A DNA stretch of 64,000 bases. Origin: Saccopteryx bilineata (taxonomy: Eukaryota > Chordata > Mammalia > Chiroptera > Emballonuridae). Below the pieces are notes generated by a model. It did no database searches and was not told the DNA's origin. It was given only the letters and a program-made list of their open reading frames with translations. Below, in pieces: positions 43,405 through 54,978 of this stretch. A program made the translations under genes and the position numbers. Position 1 is the first letter of the stretch, and the number at the start of each line of letters is the position of its first letter. The stretch covers positions 204,539,847-204,603,846 of the forward strand of contig NC_089495.1 in assembly GCF_036850765.1 (NCBI RefSeq). Direction: 5' to 3'.

Positions 43405-43800
43405 CAAATTTTCACTGAAGTGTGTATAACACAGAGACAGAGAAGAACACATATCATTCGGTGGATCGCTCAGTAAATTGTTACAAACTGCATCCACCCC
43501 CTGTGGCCAATTCTCAGGTCGAGACACAGAACATTGTCAGCACCTCCGAAGACCCATGTGCCCCTTCCGGTCACAACTTCCCCCCGCCAGGATGACCACT
43601 GTCCTGCCTCCTCATCGAATCTGTGGGTTTGCCCATCCTGGAACTCTGTAAGAAAGGAACCACAGTGCGGGCCGTGCTGAGGCGTGCAGGGGGAGGTTGT
43701 GCTCCGCTTTGGCCAAGGAGCGTCCCCCATGTGGGTGTCCCACAACGATCCATTCCCTGTTGATAGACGCTCGCGGCTGCTGTGACTAGCGCCGCTGTGA
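43405..43800. mobile_element. LINE-1 3' remnant
   Basis: TTTCACTGAAGTGTGTATAA, AGAACATTGTCAGCACCTCC and CTGTGGGTTTGCCCATCCTG match old L1 3' sequence. Diverged. Confidence 0.7.
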
Positions 43801-44694
43801 CCTTGGGAACCATCAGTACTCGCTTCTGCTGTGAGCACACCGAGGGATGGGAGAGCGGGCCTGTGTCTGCCTGTGGCTCTGTGGCTGAGCCCTCCAGAGG
43901 TGCTCGCAAGGAAGGAGGGGCGAGAGGAGAGGTGGGCGCACGCTCCGTGGACCTTACCAAGCATGGCGCAGGGCCCTTGCTGAGGGCGGAGCGCTTCATT
44001 CCCAGCTCTGCCACGGACCTCAGGGCTGTGCTGGGCCGGGGGGCAAGACAGGCTCCTGAGCCACGCGGGGATGAGTTCCTGCTCTGCGTGGGATGCGGCG
44101 AGGGGCTCTGCCACCTAGGGACCTGTTCCAGCCCTTGAGAGCTCACTTCCGGTTGGGGAAAGGGGGCTGAACTTGGGAAGCGGGAAGTCTCACTAGGGGA
44201 GGCTCTTTAAGTGATATCCATTGTGGGGAATTATCCTAAATACGGAAGGAAGGAGGAAACAGCACTGGACAGCGTCCCCTAGATTTCAGAAGGTGGCACA
44301 CTGATGGTGAGGCTACAGGCACCCGTGCTCATCGGTGAAGGCGCAGGATACACGGAGAGGCCGAGAGCTCCGGCCCAGCCTCCGGGTGAAGTATTCTGAA
44401 GTCAGGCTCCCGGGAAGTCCCTGGTGCTTCTGTCTGGGCTCCTCTTTCTGCCCGGATACCCTCCCCACTTGCCACCTGTCACATTCCTCCTGCCTTCTTC
44501 TGGTTCAGGGTAGATGACACCTCTTTTCGGGAACCCCCCCCCCCTCCCCCAGCTGCTCAGGCGGAAACATCCCTTGTTTCTCCATGATCGAGCTTCACCT
44601 GCAGAGCCTCTCTGCTGTGCCAGGGGTTTGGTTGTCTTTATTGTGTGCTGGGGGCAGGGGTGGTTCCTGGGGGTAGAGATGAGTTCTAGCCCTA

Positions 44695-45880
44695 CCAGAG
44701 TTTAAAGTATATTCTAGAGCTATATATTATTGGAACAGGAATAGACAGTTCGTTAGGGTAGAATAGACAATTCCAAAAAATAATGGGAAATTAATGTACT
44801 AGAAAGATGGCGTTTCCAATCAGCGGATAAAGATGAGTTATTTAAAAGACGGGATCAGGACAACTTGGATGGCCATTAAAAAAAACAAAACAAGCTTGAT
44901 TTCCAACACTACTTGCGTGGAGATAAATAACAGATGGAATAAAGATTTAACTGTAATGAAGCTATAAATGCTCTAGACGAAAATATGGGTGGATTACTTT
45001 TATAATCTTAAAGTGGGCAAAAAAGAAAAAGAAAACACTTTTGTTTTGACCTGAAGTCCTAAAGGGGGAAAAAAATTAATGGGATAATACAAAGTGTCCA
45101 TGTGGCAAAAAAGTTAATAAATAAAAAGCCCTTCACGAACAAAATAAAAAGACAACAAAAGGAAACCATGTTTGTAAAATTAAAAAAAGACCACCAACTC
45201 AAGTAGAGAAATGGACAAAGAATATGAACAGGTTATTCAAGGAAGGAAGGAAAGAAATACAAGAGATCAGTAAACAGGGTACACATAGCCTGACCAGGTA
45301 GGTGGGGCACAGTGGATAGAGCATTGGCCTGGAACGCTGAGGACCCAAGTTTCGAAACTCCAAGGTTGCTGGCTTGAGTGTGGGCTCACCAGCTTGGGCG
45401 TGGAGTTGCTAGTTTGAATGTGGGATCATAGACATGATCCCATGGTCGCTGGCTTGAGCCCAAGGTCGCTGGCTTGAGCAAGGGGTCACTCGCTCTGCTG
45501 TAGCCCCCCAGTCAAGGCACATATGAGAAAGCAATCACTAAACAGCTAAGGTGCTGCAACGGAGAATTGGTGCTTCTCATCTCTCTCCCTTCCTGTCTGA
45601 TGCTCTCTTTCCTCTTTCTCTCACAAAAGAAACAAAACAAAACAAAACATGATACGCATAAACGTACTCACATTCCCCAGTGAAGAAGGGCACAGGAAAA
45701 TAAGAGATAGCACTTTCCACCTTTCAGGTTGACAAAGGTTAAAGCCATCGCTGATCCTGAGCCCTGACAGGTGTGAACCACCAGGTATTGCTGGTGGCTG
45801 TGGAAACTGGTACTGGGTTCGCGAGAGGGATGAGACTGTCACTGAGAAAATTTACAGCGGTAAAAGCCTCAAGTGCTCCT
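44695..45880 (+). mobile_element. LINE-1 ORF2/3' segment, split by a SINE
   Basis: AATGAAGCTATAAATGCTCT, AAATATGGGTGGATTACTTT and GACAAAGAATATGAACAGGT follow L1 ORF2 order on the plus strand. It is interrupted by the SINE at 45288-45650 and continues with CCTTTCAGGTTGACAAAGGT. No intact frame. Confidence 0.85.
45288..45650 (+). mobile_element. Bat tRNA-SINE (GCCTGACCAGG-headed family) in LINE-1
   Basis: GCCTGACCAGGTAGGTGGGG head, 'GGTCGCTGGCTTGAGC' modules and an AAACAAAACAAAACAAAAC tail. Flanked by ACACAT and AACATGATACGCAT, a weak duplication. Confidence 0.92.
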
Positions 45881-46079
45881 TCTGGGCGAAAGGTCAAGCT
45901 GTATTTTATGACCTGAGCTCAGAAGTCACACACCCTCATTTTCATACTGTCCCACTGGTTCCACGGCCCCATTCACCATGACAGGGTCTCTGGTGTGACA
46001 CCAGGAAGTGAGGATCATCAGGCCATCGTGGAGGCCGGCTGCCACGGCTTCTCATTTCAAAGGGGACATTTTGGTGTCA

Positions 46080-46235
46080 AATACTACATGAAGCACACTA
46101 TCTGACTATCCACTTTGTAGATGAGGATGTTGAGGCTTAGCCAGGTTTGAGTAGGGTGCCCAAGGTCAGCTGTCTTAAGTGTCAGAGCCAGAATTTGAAC
46201 TGGTCCCGTTTGGCTGGCCTCTGTTTCCAGACTCG
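46080..46235 (-). repeat. MIR element
   Basis: TTTGTAGATGAGGATGTTGA, GTGCCCAAGGTCAGC and GAGCCAGAATTTGAACTGG are the reverse complement of MIR. Confidence 0.8.
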
Positions 46236-46329
46236 TGCCTAGACCACCTTCCTGGTCTCTCCAGGACACCACCACTCTTGCCTCCTTATAATCTTGTCTC
46301 CTCTAATCTAAAAACCTAATCCAGACCGC

Positions 46330-46640
46330 GTCATTTTTTCACTCTCAGAATGACACGCACACACCTCCCAGTGGTGTACAAGGCTCTGTGTGCTCGCTCC
46401 CCCCCACCCCGCGTGCCCTGTCCGCCTCCTCCCCTTTCTCTTCCCCCTCTCTCTCCCCTCCGTCCCCCGGGCCCACTGTGCTGCAGCCACCCTGGTCACC
46501 GTTCTGTTCCTCAGTCACGCCAAGACCCTTCCCATCTCAGAGCCGTCCCAGGGTCAGGGCACGACGTGTGGGCTTCCTCCTAGGAGTGGCCTTCCCTGAC
46601 CACCCAGGCCAGAGCCCACGCTCGTGTCCCCCTCAATCCC
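46330..46640 (+). mobile_element. LINE-2 3' remnant
   Basis: CCACTGTGCTGCAGCCACCC, TGTTCCTCAGTCACGCCAAG and GGCCTTCCCTGACCACCCAG follow the L2 3' end. Confidence 0.75.
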
Positions 46641-47029
46641 GGTCCGCACGCCATGCCCACTCCCCCCATCCTCTGCCTCTCCTTTCCGCAGTCCCTGCCT
46701 CAGTCCTTCTGTCCAGGATCCAACCAACTTTCAAACTTGGCATTTAGGGGGCTATTTCTCGTTAGGCTCACGATTGAAAACAGTCAAATTAGTGACAGTA
46801 GATCTTTTGAAGAGTTGAGGACAGACCCGGGTTAAGTGTTTCGAGGGGAGAACGCCACGTGGGTGGCGCTGTGTCCTCCTACTGCGTCCCTTCGGGAGGC
46901 GAGCACATGGCAGCCGGCGGCACCACTTTGCTGACTTCGGTCACTTGGTCTGGGTGCACCAGGCCCATCTCTCCCCTGTGCAGGTACAGTGTTCCCTTCC
47001 GTTGTTAAGAAGGAATTCAGAGGGATACA

Positions 47030-47217
47030 TTTTTTTTAAGATATTTTTTATTTATTCATTTTTATTAGAGAAATAGAGAAGAAAGAGGTAGAAGAGGGGG
47101 AGGAGCAGGAAGCATCAACTTTCACATGTGCCTTGACCAGGCAAGCCCGGGGTTTTGAACCGGTGACCTCAGCATTCCAGGTCAACGCTCCATCCACTGC
47201 CCTGCCACAGGTCAGGC
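47030..47217 (-). mobile_element. Short bat tRNA-SINE
   Basis: A minus-strand copy ending GCCACAGGTCAGGC. The flanking GATACATTTTTTTT / GCATACTTTTTTTT is a possible duplication. Confidence 0.92.
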
Positions 47218-47330
47218 ATACTTTTTTTTTTTTTTTTTAATGCTTTAAGTCTAGTTTAAGATATGGAAACAGCATCTCTCTGGCCACACTGAGATCTTAT
47301 TGTTCCCAATGATGACAGCCCCTGGTCGTC

Positions 47331-47332
<2 letters not shown>

Positions 47333-47375
<43 letters not shown>
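47333..47375 (+). repeat. Poly-C run, 43 nt
   Basis: 43 consecutive C bases, not in a SINE tail. Length may be affected by sequencing or assembly error. Confidence 0.9.
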
Positions 47376-47376
<1 letters not shown>

Positions 47377-50239
47377 CCAGGTCTTCACCTGTGGAGCGGC
47401 CGCTTCCTATAGGAAGCTGCAAGGGGTGGCTGCCGCTTAAGAACTTAAGTAGCATCACAGAGCAATGCCCGCCAGCTGTTTACTTACACAAGCACCCACC
47501 GTCTGCAGAGCCCTGGGGAGGCATGTGAAAACACTGCCCCCCATTAAGCAGAGAGGAGCAGCCTTCTCTGCGGTGGTCTCCCACCAGACTGGGACACATC
47601 CCCCGGAGAAACTAGATCCGGCCGTGCTTCTGTTAGGACCCGTGTGTGCCATGGCCACTTTAAGGACGGAGGCTCCGAGTTGTCCAGAGGCACAAGGACG
47701 CCGAAAGCAGCCGACACAAGGTTACTTACTCAAGGAGCGGGAGCTCCTGCAGCCTCCTGTTTCTGCAGGCTTCAGCACACACACGGCTCGCCCGGTTCCC
47801 AGCGCCGCCCAACAGCGGCGTTCCCTGCGGAGCTCTGCGGGTTGAGCAGGGCCGGGGGCTGTTTTATCTCGGGACGGTAAATGAGTTCACATTTTCGTGC
47901 TTAGAGGAAATCACCGCTCTGCCCTCCTGGGCAGTACTATCTCTCTTTTATTAGTCAGGGAAGAAGTGGGTTATCTGGGTTCAATTCCACCTTTGAACTT
48001 CAGTTGGATTTGGTTTTATATTTCAAGCCCAGATGTCCACCACCGCTGTGAAATGGGGACTCGGGCCAGGAGAAGTCAAAGGTCTCTAGAAATGTGATGG
48101 GAAGAGACGGTGGGAAACCCTGGGCCTGCATTTTCTCATTTTCAGGGCGAGGGAGGACAGTGCCCACGCTGAAGACACCCATGTTTCCCTGGGTGAACTG
48201 CAGAGGTGTGGCCACTAAATTCTAAAAGTCATTATGGGGCAACACGTGTGGATGTTCAGGTCATGAAGCCTCGAGCTGTCCCCTCCACCAGTCAGTGCCA
48301 AGTAAGGCTCTCACAGAGGAGGCTGCGAAGAGTGGATTAGTTTGAAAACACATTTGATTTCAGGGAGAGAAAGTGCTAGTAACGTGAGTGGTATACGGAC
48401 AGTAAAATCTTCAGCATATGTGGAAGGAAGTCTGTGTGTCTTAATTGGATGTGTTGTCATTTTTTCGTGTGTGTATTTTTTTTTTTTCCTAATGGGTGAA
48501 GATACTGAGCTCTTAACTTGTGGTGTTGTACTTCCAACTCTCACCTGTAGAGGGAGCCTTGTTTACCTTGGATTGTTCACAATGCAAAGCTTTCAGTGGA
48601 AGAAAGAAAAAGGCTTTTTACAAAAAAGAAAAAAAAAGTTAGAGGGTTAAAGGCAGTCTGTTTCAAAATTGCAAACAATCGCGATGGCTGTCTCGTTTGC
48701 TCGTCTTTGCTGGTTCCACTGTGAATGAATGGCAGCGTAAATCAGTAGAAATTGCCCTCCCTCTGAGGATGCGACCACAGGAGCCGGGAGGTGGGATCGT
48801 TTATTGGGTTTTGTTTTGGTGTTTGGCCATTTCCTCACAGAATTCCACGAGAGCAGCTCCCCACCCCTTGTTAGAGCACAAGATTTTTCTGAAGACTGAG
48901 CTAATGTAACTGGAGGGTGTAAATTTGGGGAGGGGGCATCTGTCCCTGGCCCATCTTCTCTGTCGGCTCATTCTGCTGTTTGGGGACTTGAGTGTGGTAT
49001 GTTTCAGGCTGAATCGGGGGTGGCTCGGAGATCCAGGGCCCCCCACCCGCACCCCGCGACGCCCCGTGCCGCTTTCTCTAGCACCCCAGGCCGACGGGGT
49101 CAGTTTGCGCGGAGGCCGGCGCCTCTGGTCCGCGTGGGTCTTGCCCCTCCCCCGATGCTGTGTCTCCGCGTCCAGTGCGCTCCCAGGTCTGGGATAGAGC
49201 TGCATTCTTGGTATTACAAGAGCCCCATTACTTTACAACTGTCGCCAGCGCTCAGTCAGGAGGAGCCCGCCCGGTGTGGCCTGGAGGAGCACAATGACCG
49301 GTGGGAGGGCGCCTGGGGCGAGCCGGTGGCGGGCGCTCGGGATCGCTGAAATGTTTGGGTCGGACAGGTGAGCCCAGCCTGGACGCTAAGGCGCCCGCCT
49401 GGAGGAAGGAGGGGTGTAGGGGTGGGCGTAAAATAAGTGGTGGGAAAGAGACAAAGGAAGAGTATAGAGGCGAGGTGGTGAAGAATAGAGGGAGGGGGAG
49501 GGGTGTGGGCAGCGCGCCGAAGAGCCCGAGCTTGAACTTGATCAAGAAAAGGGGGGCCCTGAGGTGGGGGTGGGGGACGCGGCAGAGAGCCAGCCACGTG
49601 CCTGGCTTTCCCAGACTTGGGTCTCGCTCCTGTCGCCCGGGAGCCCAGCTCCCCGGCCCGCCAGCCCCACCCAGCGAGGGACCCGCGTCCCCTGGGAACC
49701 AGGAGACGCGCGGGGGTCGAGGGCTTCCCTGAGACGCCGGGGCGCCGAGAGTTCCTAAAGGTGCCTGAGTCACTTTCTTTGGGCCAAGTCTCTCCTCTCC
49801 TGGCCTGAACGCGGAGAGCCGGTTGTGTGCCCTCCAACCCCCACCCGAGACGTGAAAACTGCGGCCTTCGGGAGCGAGGGGAGGGCAGATCCCACTGCCT
49901 TCTTTCCTGGGCTCAGTTCCCGGCTAGGATCTTCCTCGAAGCTCTTCCCCCTTAAGAGCGTCCCCCCCCAAGCGTGTGGCTGCTGTGCGTCCAGCGCGCC
50001 CTTATCCCTCCCCCGGCTACCTGGCCTAGCGCCCCCTCCTTCCTCCTCCTTTCTCCTCTCTCCGGGTGCCTCCTTCTCCTCTCCCCCTCCCCCCGTGCCC
50101 ACTCCTCCCTCTCGCCTTCCCCTCCACCTCCTCTTCCTGCTGCTCCTCCTACTCCCCTAGCGTGCGCCCTCCCCGCGCTCCCCTCCCCCGGCCCCCGCCC
50201 CGTGCCGGGTCCCGCCCCCCTCCCCCGCCTCCCCGTGCC

Positions 50240-50482
50240 CGGTGCCCCCTCCCCCTTCCTCCCTCTCGGCCGCGGCGCCGCCGCTGCCGCCGCCGCTCGC
50301 CTTGGCCCTCCCCCTGGCCACCCCCGCCCCCGGGCCGGGCAGTGACGCGCCGCGACGGTGCCAGCCCCTCTCCCCGGGCGGCCGCGGCGGCAGCAGCAGC
50401 AGCAGCAGCTGGAGCTGCGGGGCTGTCACCGCCGCTCACTCTCGGAGCCCGACCGCCCGTCTCCGCCTCGCCTCCCGCCCAG
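50240..50482 (+). other. NOL4L: Probable non-coding first exon of the short NOL4L transcript (5' end approximate)
   Basis: The segment ends in CCCAG|GTACAG, a good donor, in the densest part of the CpG island. Joining it to 59299 would put the ATG at 59332 about 34 nt into the second exon. I see no ATG in 50240-50482 that would compete. It includes six CAG units (50391-50408) and (CCG)-type stretches. The 5' end cannot be set from sequence, so 50240 is only a working limit. Confidence 0.5.
50391..50408 (+). repeat. (CAG)6 in the predicted 5' UTR exon
   Basis: Six uninterrupted CAG units lie inside the predicted non-coding first exon, preceded by GGCGGC units. Confidence 0.95.
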
Positions 50483-50550
50483 GTACAGAGTCCGGCCCGG
50501 ATCCCTGAGATCGGGCAGTTTCTGGGCCCGCGGCCGCCGCCCCCCTTCTC

Positions 50551-50574
50551 CCGCCGCCGCCGCCGCCGCCGCCG
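50551..50574 (+). repeat. (CCG)8 tract
   Basis: Eight CCG units lie just downstream of the predicted first-exon donor, in the CpG island. Confidence 0.95.
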
Positions 50575-51459
50575 GCCGTTGAGCTGCGGTTAGGGGGGCG
50601 GGGGACTGGGGGGTTCCGGGGAAGGGGACGCGGGGGAGCTTCCTGCGCCAGGGCTGAAGAGGGGGGCGCAGGGAAGCGGCTGCGCCCTGGGCGGAGTGGG
50701 CTGAGGCTGGGGGTGGGCGAGTGTGACCGAGTGGTGGGGACAGTGGAGGTTGCACTCTGGGGGCTGCGAGGGGCCCGGGAGGTGTGCCCACCCCGGAGTG
50801 CCGGGGGCTGCCGGGCGCACTCCAGTCCCGGGCCGCGCGCGCCGCGGGTCCTGGGGGGCGGTGATTGTGTGCGCCGTGCCGCGGTATTGTGCGGCGGCCA
50901 CACCGTTTGCAGCGAGCTGAGCACCGCGTCCCGGGAAGGAAGGCGCTCTCAGGCGGCGGGGTAGGGGCCGGGCTCGGGTTGCCGCCGCCGCCGCGGGAAG
51001 GGAAGTGGACTGTGTTTAGGGATGTGGGGAAGGGAAGCGTTGAATGGCAGGGAGGGGCGCCTTGCTTGGTCGGTCGCGGGGAGTTGAGACGAGGTTTGCA
51101 GAGTTGAGCCCACTTCGGCAGGCCCTGCCCCTGCTGGGAGCGAGCGGACCCGGCGCCCCTCTCAGGTGTACGGTGGGAGCGGCAGCTGGGGGCAAGTCCT
51201 AAGTGAAGGGGGCACGTGGGCGGGGGCAGCGGTCTGGAGTGAGGGCGCGCGCCCGGGTTAAGTTAGATTTACGCCGCTTTCTCTCTACCTAGTCCTCCAG
51301 GGTCTTACACTTTGTCGGGGGGCGGGGTGGGGAGTGCTATCCACATTTTTGTAACAGCCGCTCGGGTTCAGAAGTGACCCCCCCCCCCCTTACTCCCACC
51401 TGGAGCTGCGTTTGCCAGAGTCGGGTCGCCCCTACCGGGCGGCGCTTCCTGGGGGAAGT

Positions 51460-51840
51460 TCTCATTAAGCCTCGCTAATTAGCATTATTCCTGGAGAAAG
51501 GTTAAGGTTAGACCGTCCTTTCCTTCTCGGGAGGCCCGCCCCCCTCCTCCCTTCCCTTCTCCTTCCTTCCTCCCCAAGAGCACAAAAGCACAAAAAGAAA
51601 GTGTGAAGAGGCTCAGATCAATGGAGAAGCCACAAACCCATTAATTCAAATGGAATCTCCCCCCCCCCTCTAAAACATTGATTTTTCTTTCTGTCTGCTC
51701 TGAGGAGAGATTAATAACCTCCTGATTTCACCTGAAATGGTGTTTGGACTCTTGATTTCCTCCTCTTTCTGAGGATTGTGGCTTGAAATAGATTCTCTCT
51801 TGAGATAAAGCCCTACTTATCCCAGAATCTGCTGGAAACC
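51460..51840. promoter_or_regulatory. Possible conserved non-coding element
   Basis: Directly after the CpG island, base composition changes to balanced, CpG-poor sequence without recognisable repeats. It is rich in short factor-like words: TAATTAGC (near 51477), ATTAATTC (near 51640), TGTGGC (near 51777) and AGATAA/CTTATC (near 51803-51820). This is the texture of a promoter-proximal enhancer, but it is only an impression without alignment. Confidence 0.3.
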
Positions 51841-52687
51841 CCAGTCAGGGCCCCACCAGGTGGGGCTTGTAATATGGAGAGGTGTGTGGGGGGGGGTGGC
51901 TCTCTCAACTCTGGGAGAGCTGTCTGCGGATGGGACTAGGGGCCCCATCTTGCCCCCAGTGTCTGGGCTGTGGGTTGTATTGGGGGAAAGGCCTGTTTAT
52001 GGCTCAGGCCCCAATGGTAGTTTAACCCCCAGGTAGTAAATTACCCCCTCATTGGAGAACCATTAGGGCCTCCTGTGTCCTTAAATAATATCAAGCTGGG
52101 CTTGCTTTGTAGAGGAGAGTTTGAAGATGGCACCAAGACAGCACCTCCTCCCGCACCCTCTGCACCAAGGCTGGGTGATGCCCTATTCAGGACCTCCCTG
52201 CTTCCGGAGCTGGAAGCACACAGCACCCTAAGACCTTTCTCCCTGCCTAGAGAGCTGACTTTGGAGATCTTACCTGGCCTAGGCCACCCTGGGGCCATGC
52301 AGAGCTAGACTGCCCCTGAGTTGCTCAAGAACTTTTCTGTCTTGTCTGGGCCCTTTTCTTGGAAAGAAACTCCTGCAGGGCACTGGGTCCAAGTGCTTCC
52401 TCCCCGGCCCTCCTCCTGGCTGGAAGAAGCCTGTCTGCTAGAGCCCATCTCTCCAGCCTCCTCTAAAGGGACCCCTGTTCATGGCAGGGCCTTGGGGATC
52501 AGTGGGGCCCTCTTGGTGAGGAGGACCGGGAAAACAGCCAGTTGCCTTTGCTCAGGAAACAAAAGCCTGTTTTACACTCGATACACTAGTAGGAAGGTGT
52601 TGAAAATGCTCACTCCCGGCATCCAGGCGTCCGTGACAGCAAGGACAACAGCATGCCCATGTATATGTGAACATGTTTCTGTCAGAC

Positions 52688-52691
<4 letters not shown>

Positions 52692-52736
<45 letters not shown>
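52692..52736 (+). repeat. (GT)n(GA)n microsatellite
   Basis: About 16 GT units followed by GA units. Confidence 0.97.
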
Positions 52737-52738
<2 letters not shown>

Positions 52739-54500
52739 AAATACCTAAAATGTGGTAGGTGATTGGCTATGTCTCAGCCCTCCCCGCCTCACATTCCCAG
52801 AAGAGCTTGTGCTTGTAAGCAGAGGAGGCATGCTAGCAGGAAGGAGTGGAATTGTGCAGGGTGTGTCTCCGGGAGGCTGGCCTCCTCCCTGGTGGCCAGA
52901 TGGGCTAGCTAGGGTGTGGCCTGAAGGAGCAGCCCCCGGACCCCACAGCTCCCATGGGTGGCGGCTCGGACCACCCTAAGACTTCATTTGCGCGGTCCCT
53001 TCACAGCGGGAACTTGAACCCTGGTTACACTGGATCCTGGGAGGTTTTCATCTTCCATTAATAAGCCATCTGATGAACCGAAGTGGTTAAGTTGGGGTCA
53101 AATGCGGTTCAGTACCTCCTTGGCATGCTCAGAAGGCTGTGTGTGTAACGTTCGCTGACATGGATACATGGAGACGGGCAGGAACCGCCTCGTGCGGAAG
53201 AATTCCAGGGCCCGGAAGGGCCGGCAGGTGCTCCTGATGGAGGTGCTCACCCGGTGGACACCTCGGTGCCCTCCTGCTGGAGGAGAGCTGGTGCCGGGGC
53301 AACTGCCTGAGCCGGGTGGTCTTTTTAAAGCAGGAGCTTCAGCCTCTCCTCTAAATGGCCCAGGGGCTGGACAGAGAGGGGTCTGTTTGGCGCCCAGCGA
53401 GAAACACCCTCTGCCCATCCCGACCCCTCCTCAGAACCACGTACCCGGGGCTTCCGGTCAGGGCTCACGGCTTACAGTTGCACTAAATTCTCAGCAAATC
53501 CTCCTCCTTTTTTCTTTCTCAAAGCAAGTGGCAGAGATAGAGTTACAGCTCTGGGGAAGGGCCTGGAAAATGTTGTGCGAGGCACACCCCAGGATCCCTG
53601 TCCTGGAGGATGCAAATGGCTCCACCTCAGAGGCACCGGGAACCCAGTTCCTGGGAAATTGACCCCCGTTGTAAACTAATCAGGTTACTGATAGCACCCG
53701 CCCGGAGTCCTGCGCCATGGAGACGGGCACCTGGGCCCCCGTTTCCCCTCCGGCCGCCCGGGCTCCCTGTGCCTGGGTTCCCTCCCAGGGCACCCAGGCC
53801 GGGCAGCGCTCGGGGCTGGCGGAGGAGGAAGGGCCTCCGAACCTGGGTGGAGAGAGCCTGAACCTGCCGGTGAATTTTGGACTGCAGATAAGAGCAGGGA
53901 GGGTGGAGGCTCATCGCCTCCTGCCCAGGCCAGGGTGTGTCGCAGGGGCTGCCCGGCTGCCCCCCCAGCCTTGGGTCCCCTTCTTCAGAAGGGCAAGTTG
54001 GTTCTGTTGCTCTGTGAACCACTGTGGTTCAGGCCATTGGGTGGACTTGACGGACACAGGGCAGGACTGCAGGCTGCCAGGTGTCTGAGGGCAGAGGCCT
54101 CAGGTGGCAGCTAGCCAGCCGGGCACATGGGGTCTGCAGAGAGGGGCCCCAGGGGTAACGGATTGTAACACACTTATTTTCTAATGAACGTGGCATTGAA
54201 GTTTACTTATAGAAAGAGAGAGATTAGTGGAGCAGTGTCCTTCGAAATGTCAGGAAGGGAAAAGCAAGAAGTGCCTGACCTCTGACCTCGGGACGAGCAC
54301 ATGAGCACCCCAGGGCCATGCAGAGGCCCGGCCGCAAACCTGCGCCCCCCTGCCCCCCTCCTGCAGGTCCCTCTGGGCTCCGCGGTGTTTTGCCCCTCCA
54401 CACACACAGTGGTTGATGGCTCCGACCTGTGCGCTGGTAATTGCCTGTGTAATGAGCTCGTGCCCGAGGCCTGGTGTGGTGTGAGTGGGCGAGGTTACAC

Positions 54501-54501
<1 letters not shown>

Positions 54502-54535
<34 letters not shown>
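54502..54535 (+). repeat. Poly-C run, 34 nt
   Basis: 34 consecutive C bases ending in GCAGCAGG. Confidence 0.9.
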
Positions 54536-54536
<1 letters not shown>

Positions 54537-54857
54537 CAGCAGGTGAGCTGCAGGGGGCCTGGGTACGGCTTCCCTCCTAGGTCAGCCCTGAACGGAAGGG
54601 CTGCTAACGAAGTTTGGTTAGCACTTACTCCTTTTCTTTTTCTCCGGTTAGGTCTAATGAACTGGATTGTTCCCTTTAAAAAAAAATTGCTGTTTACAGT
54701 GGTGTCAAAAATCTTAGCTAGAACCACCACTTGCAAAACAGGGACTGATGTGGCAAAACCCAAGGAGCCACGAAGAAACGAGCTGGGAAGAGTGTGGTTG
54801 TCAGGAGATAGCTGTGGAGGGGGTCCACAGCCCCCTTCTCTCTCTGCGCCTACAAGC

Positions 54858-54891
54858 GGGTCAGAATCTCTCTCTCTCTCTCTCTCTCTCT

Positions 54892-54932
<41 letters not shown>

Positions 54933-54947
54933 GCGCGGGTCAGAATC

Positions 54948-54978
<31 letters not shown>

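Larger units (their letters stand above)
48990..51260 (+). promoter_or_regulatory. NOL4L: Large CpG island, probable internal promoter of short NOL4L
   Basis: This is a strong CpG-rich region in the middle of the largest intron, 8-10 kb upstream of the exon carrying the short-isoform ATG. Its densest part (50150-50620) has many GC boxes and no TATA box, as in a housekeeping-type promoter. It contains a first-exon-like segment ending in a consensus donor at 50482/50483. The human short NOL4L protein starts in the next exon downstream, so a transcript from here would have a non-coding first exon and translation from 59332. The promoter role is inferred from context. Confidence 0.75.

Noticed and set aside
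44695..45290. Possible AT-rich coding exons
   Set aside because: Sequence order follows LINE-1 ORF2 with many stops; it is a repeat, not a gene.
49252..50924. Proline-, alanine- and arginine-rich frames of 100-193 codons in the CpG island
   Set aside because: CpG-rich DNA lacks stop codons; the frames overlap on both strands with no recognisable domain. The human short NOL4L protein starts in the downstream exon.
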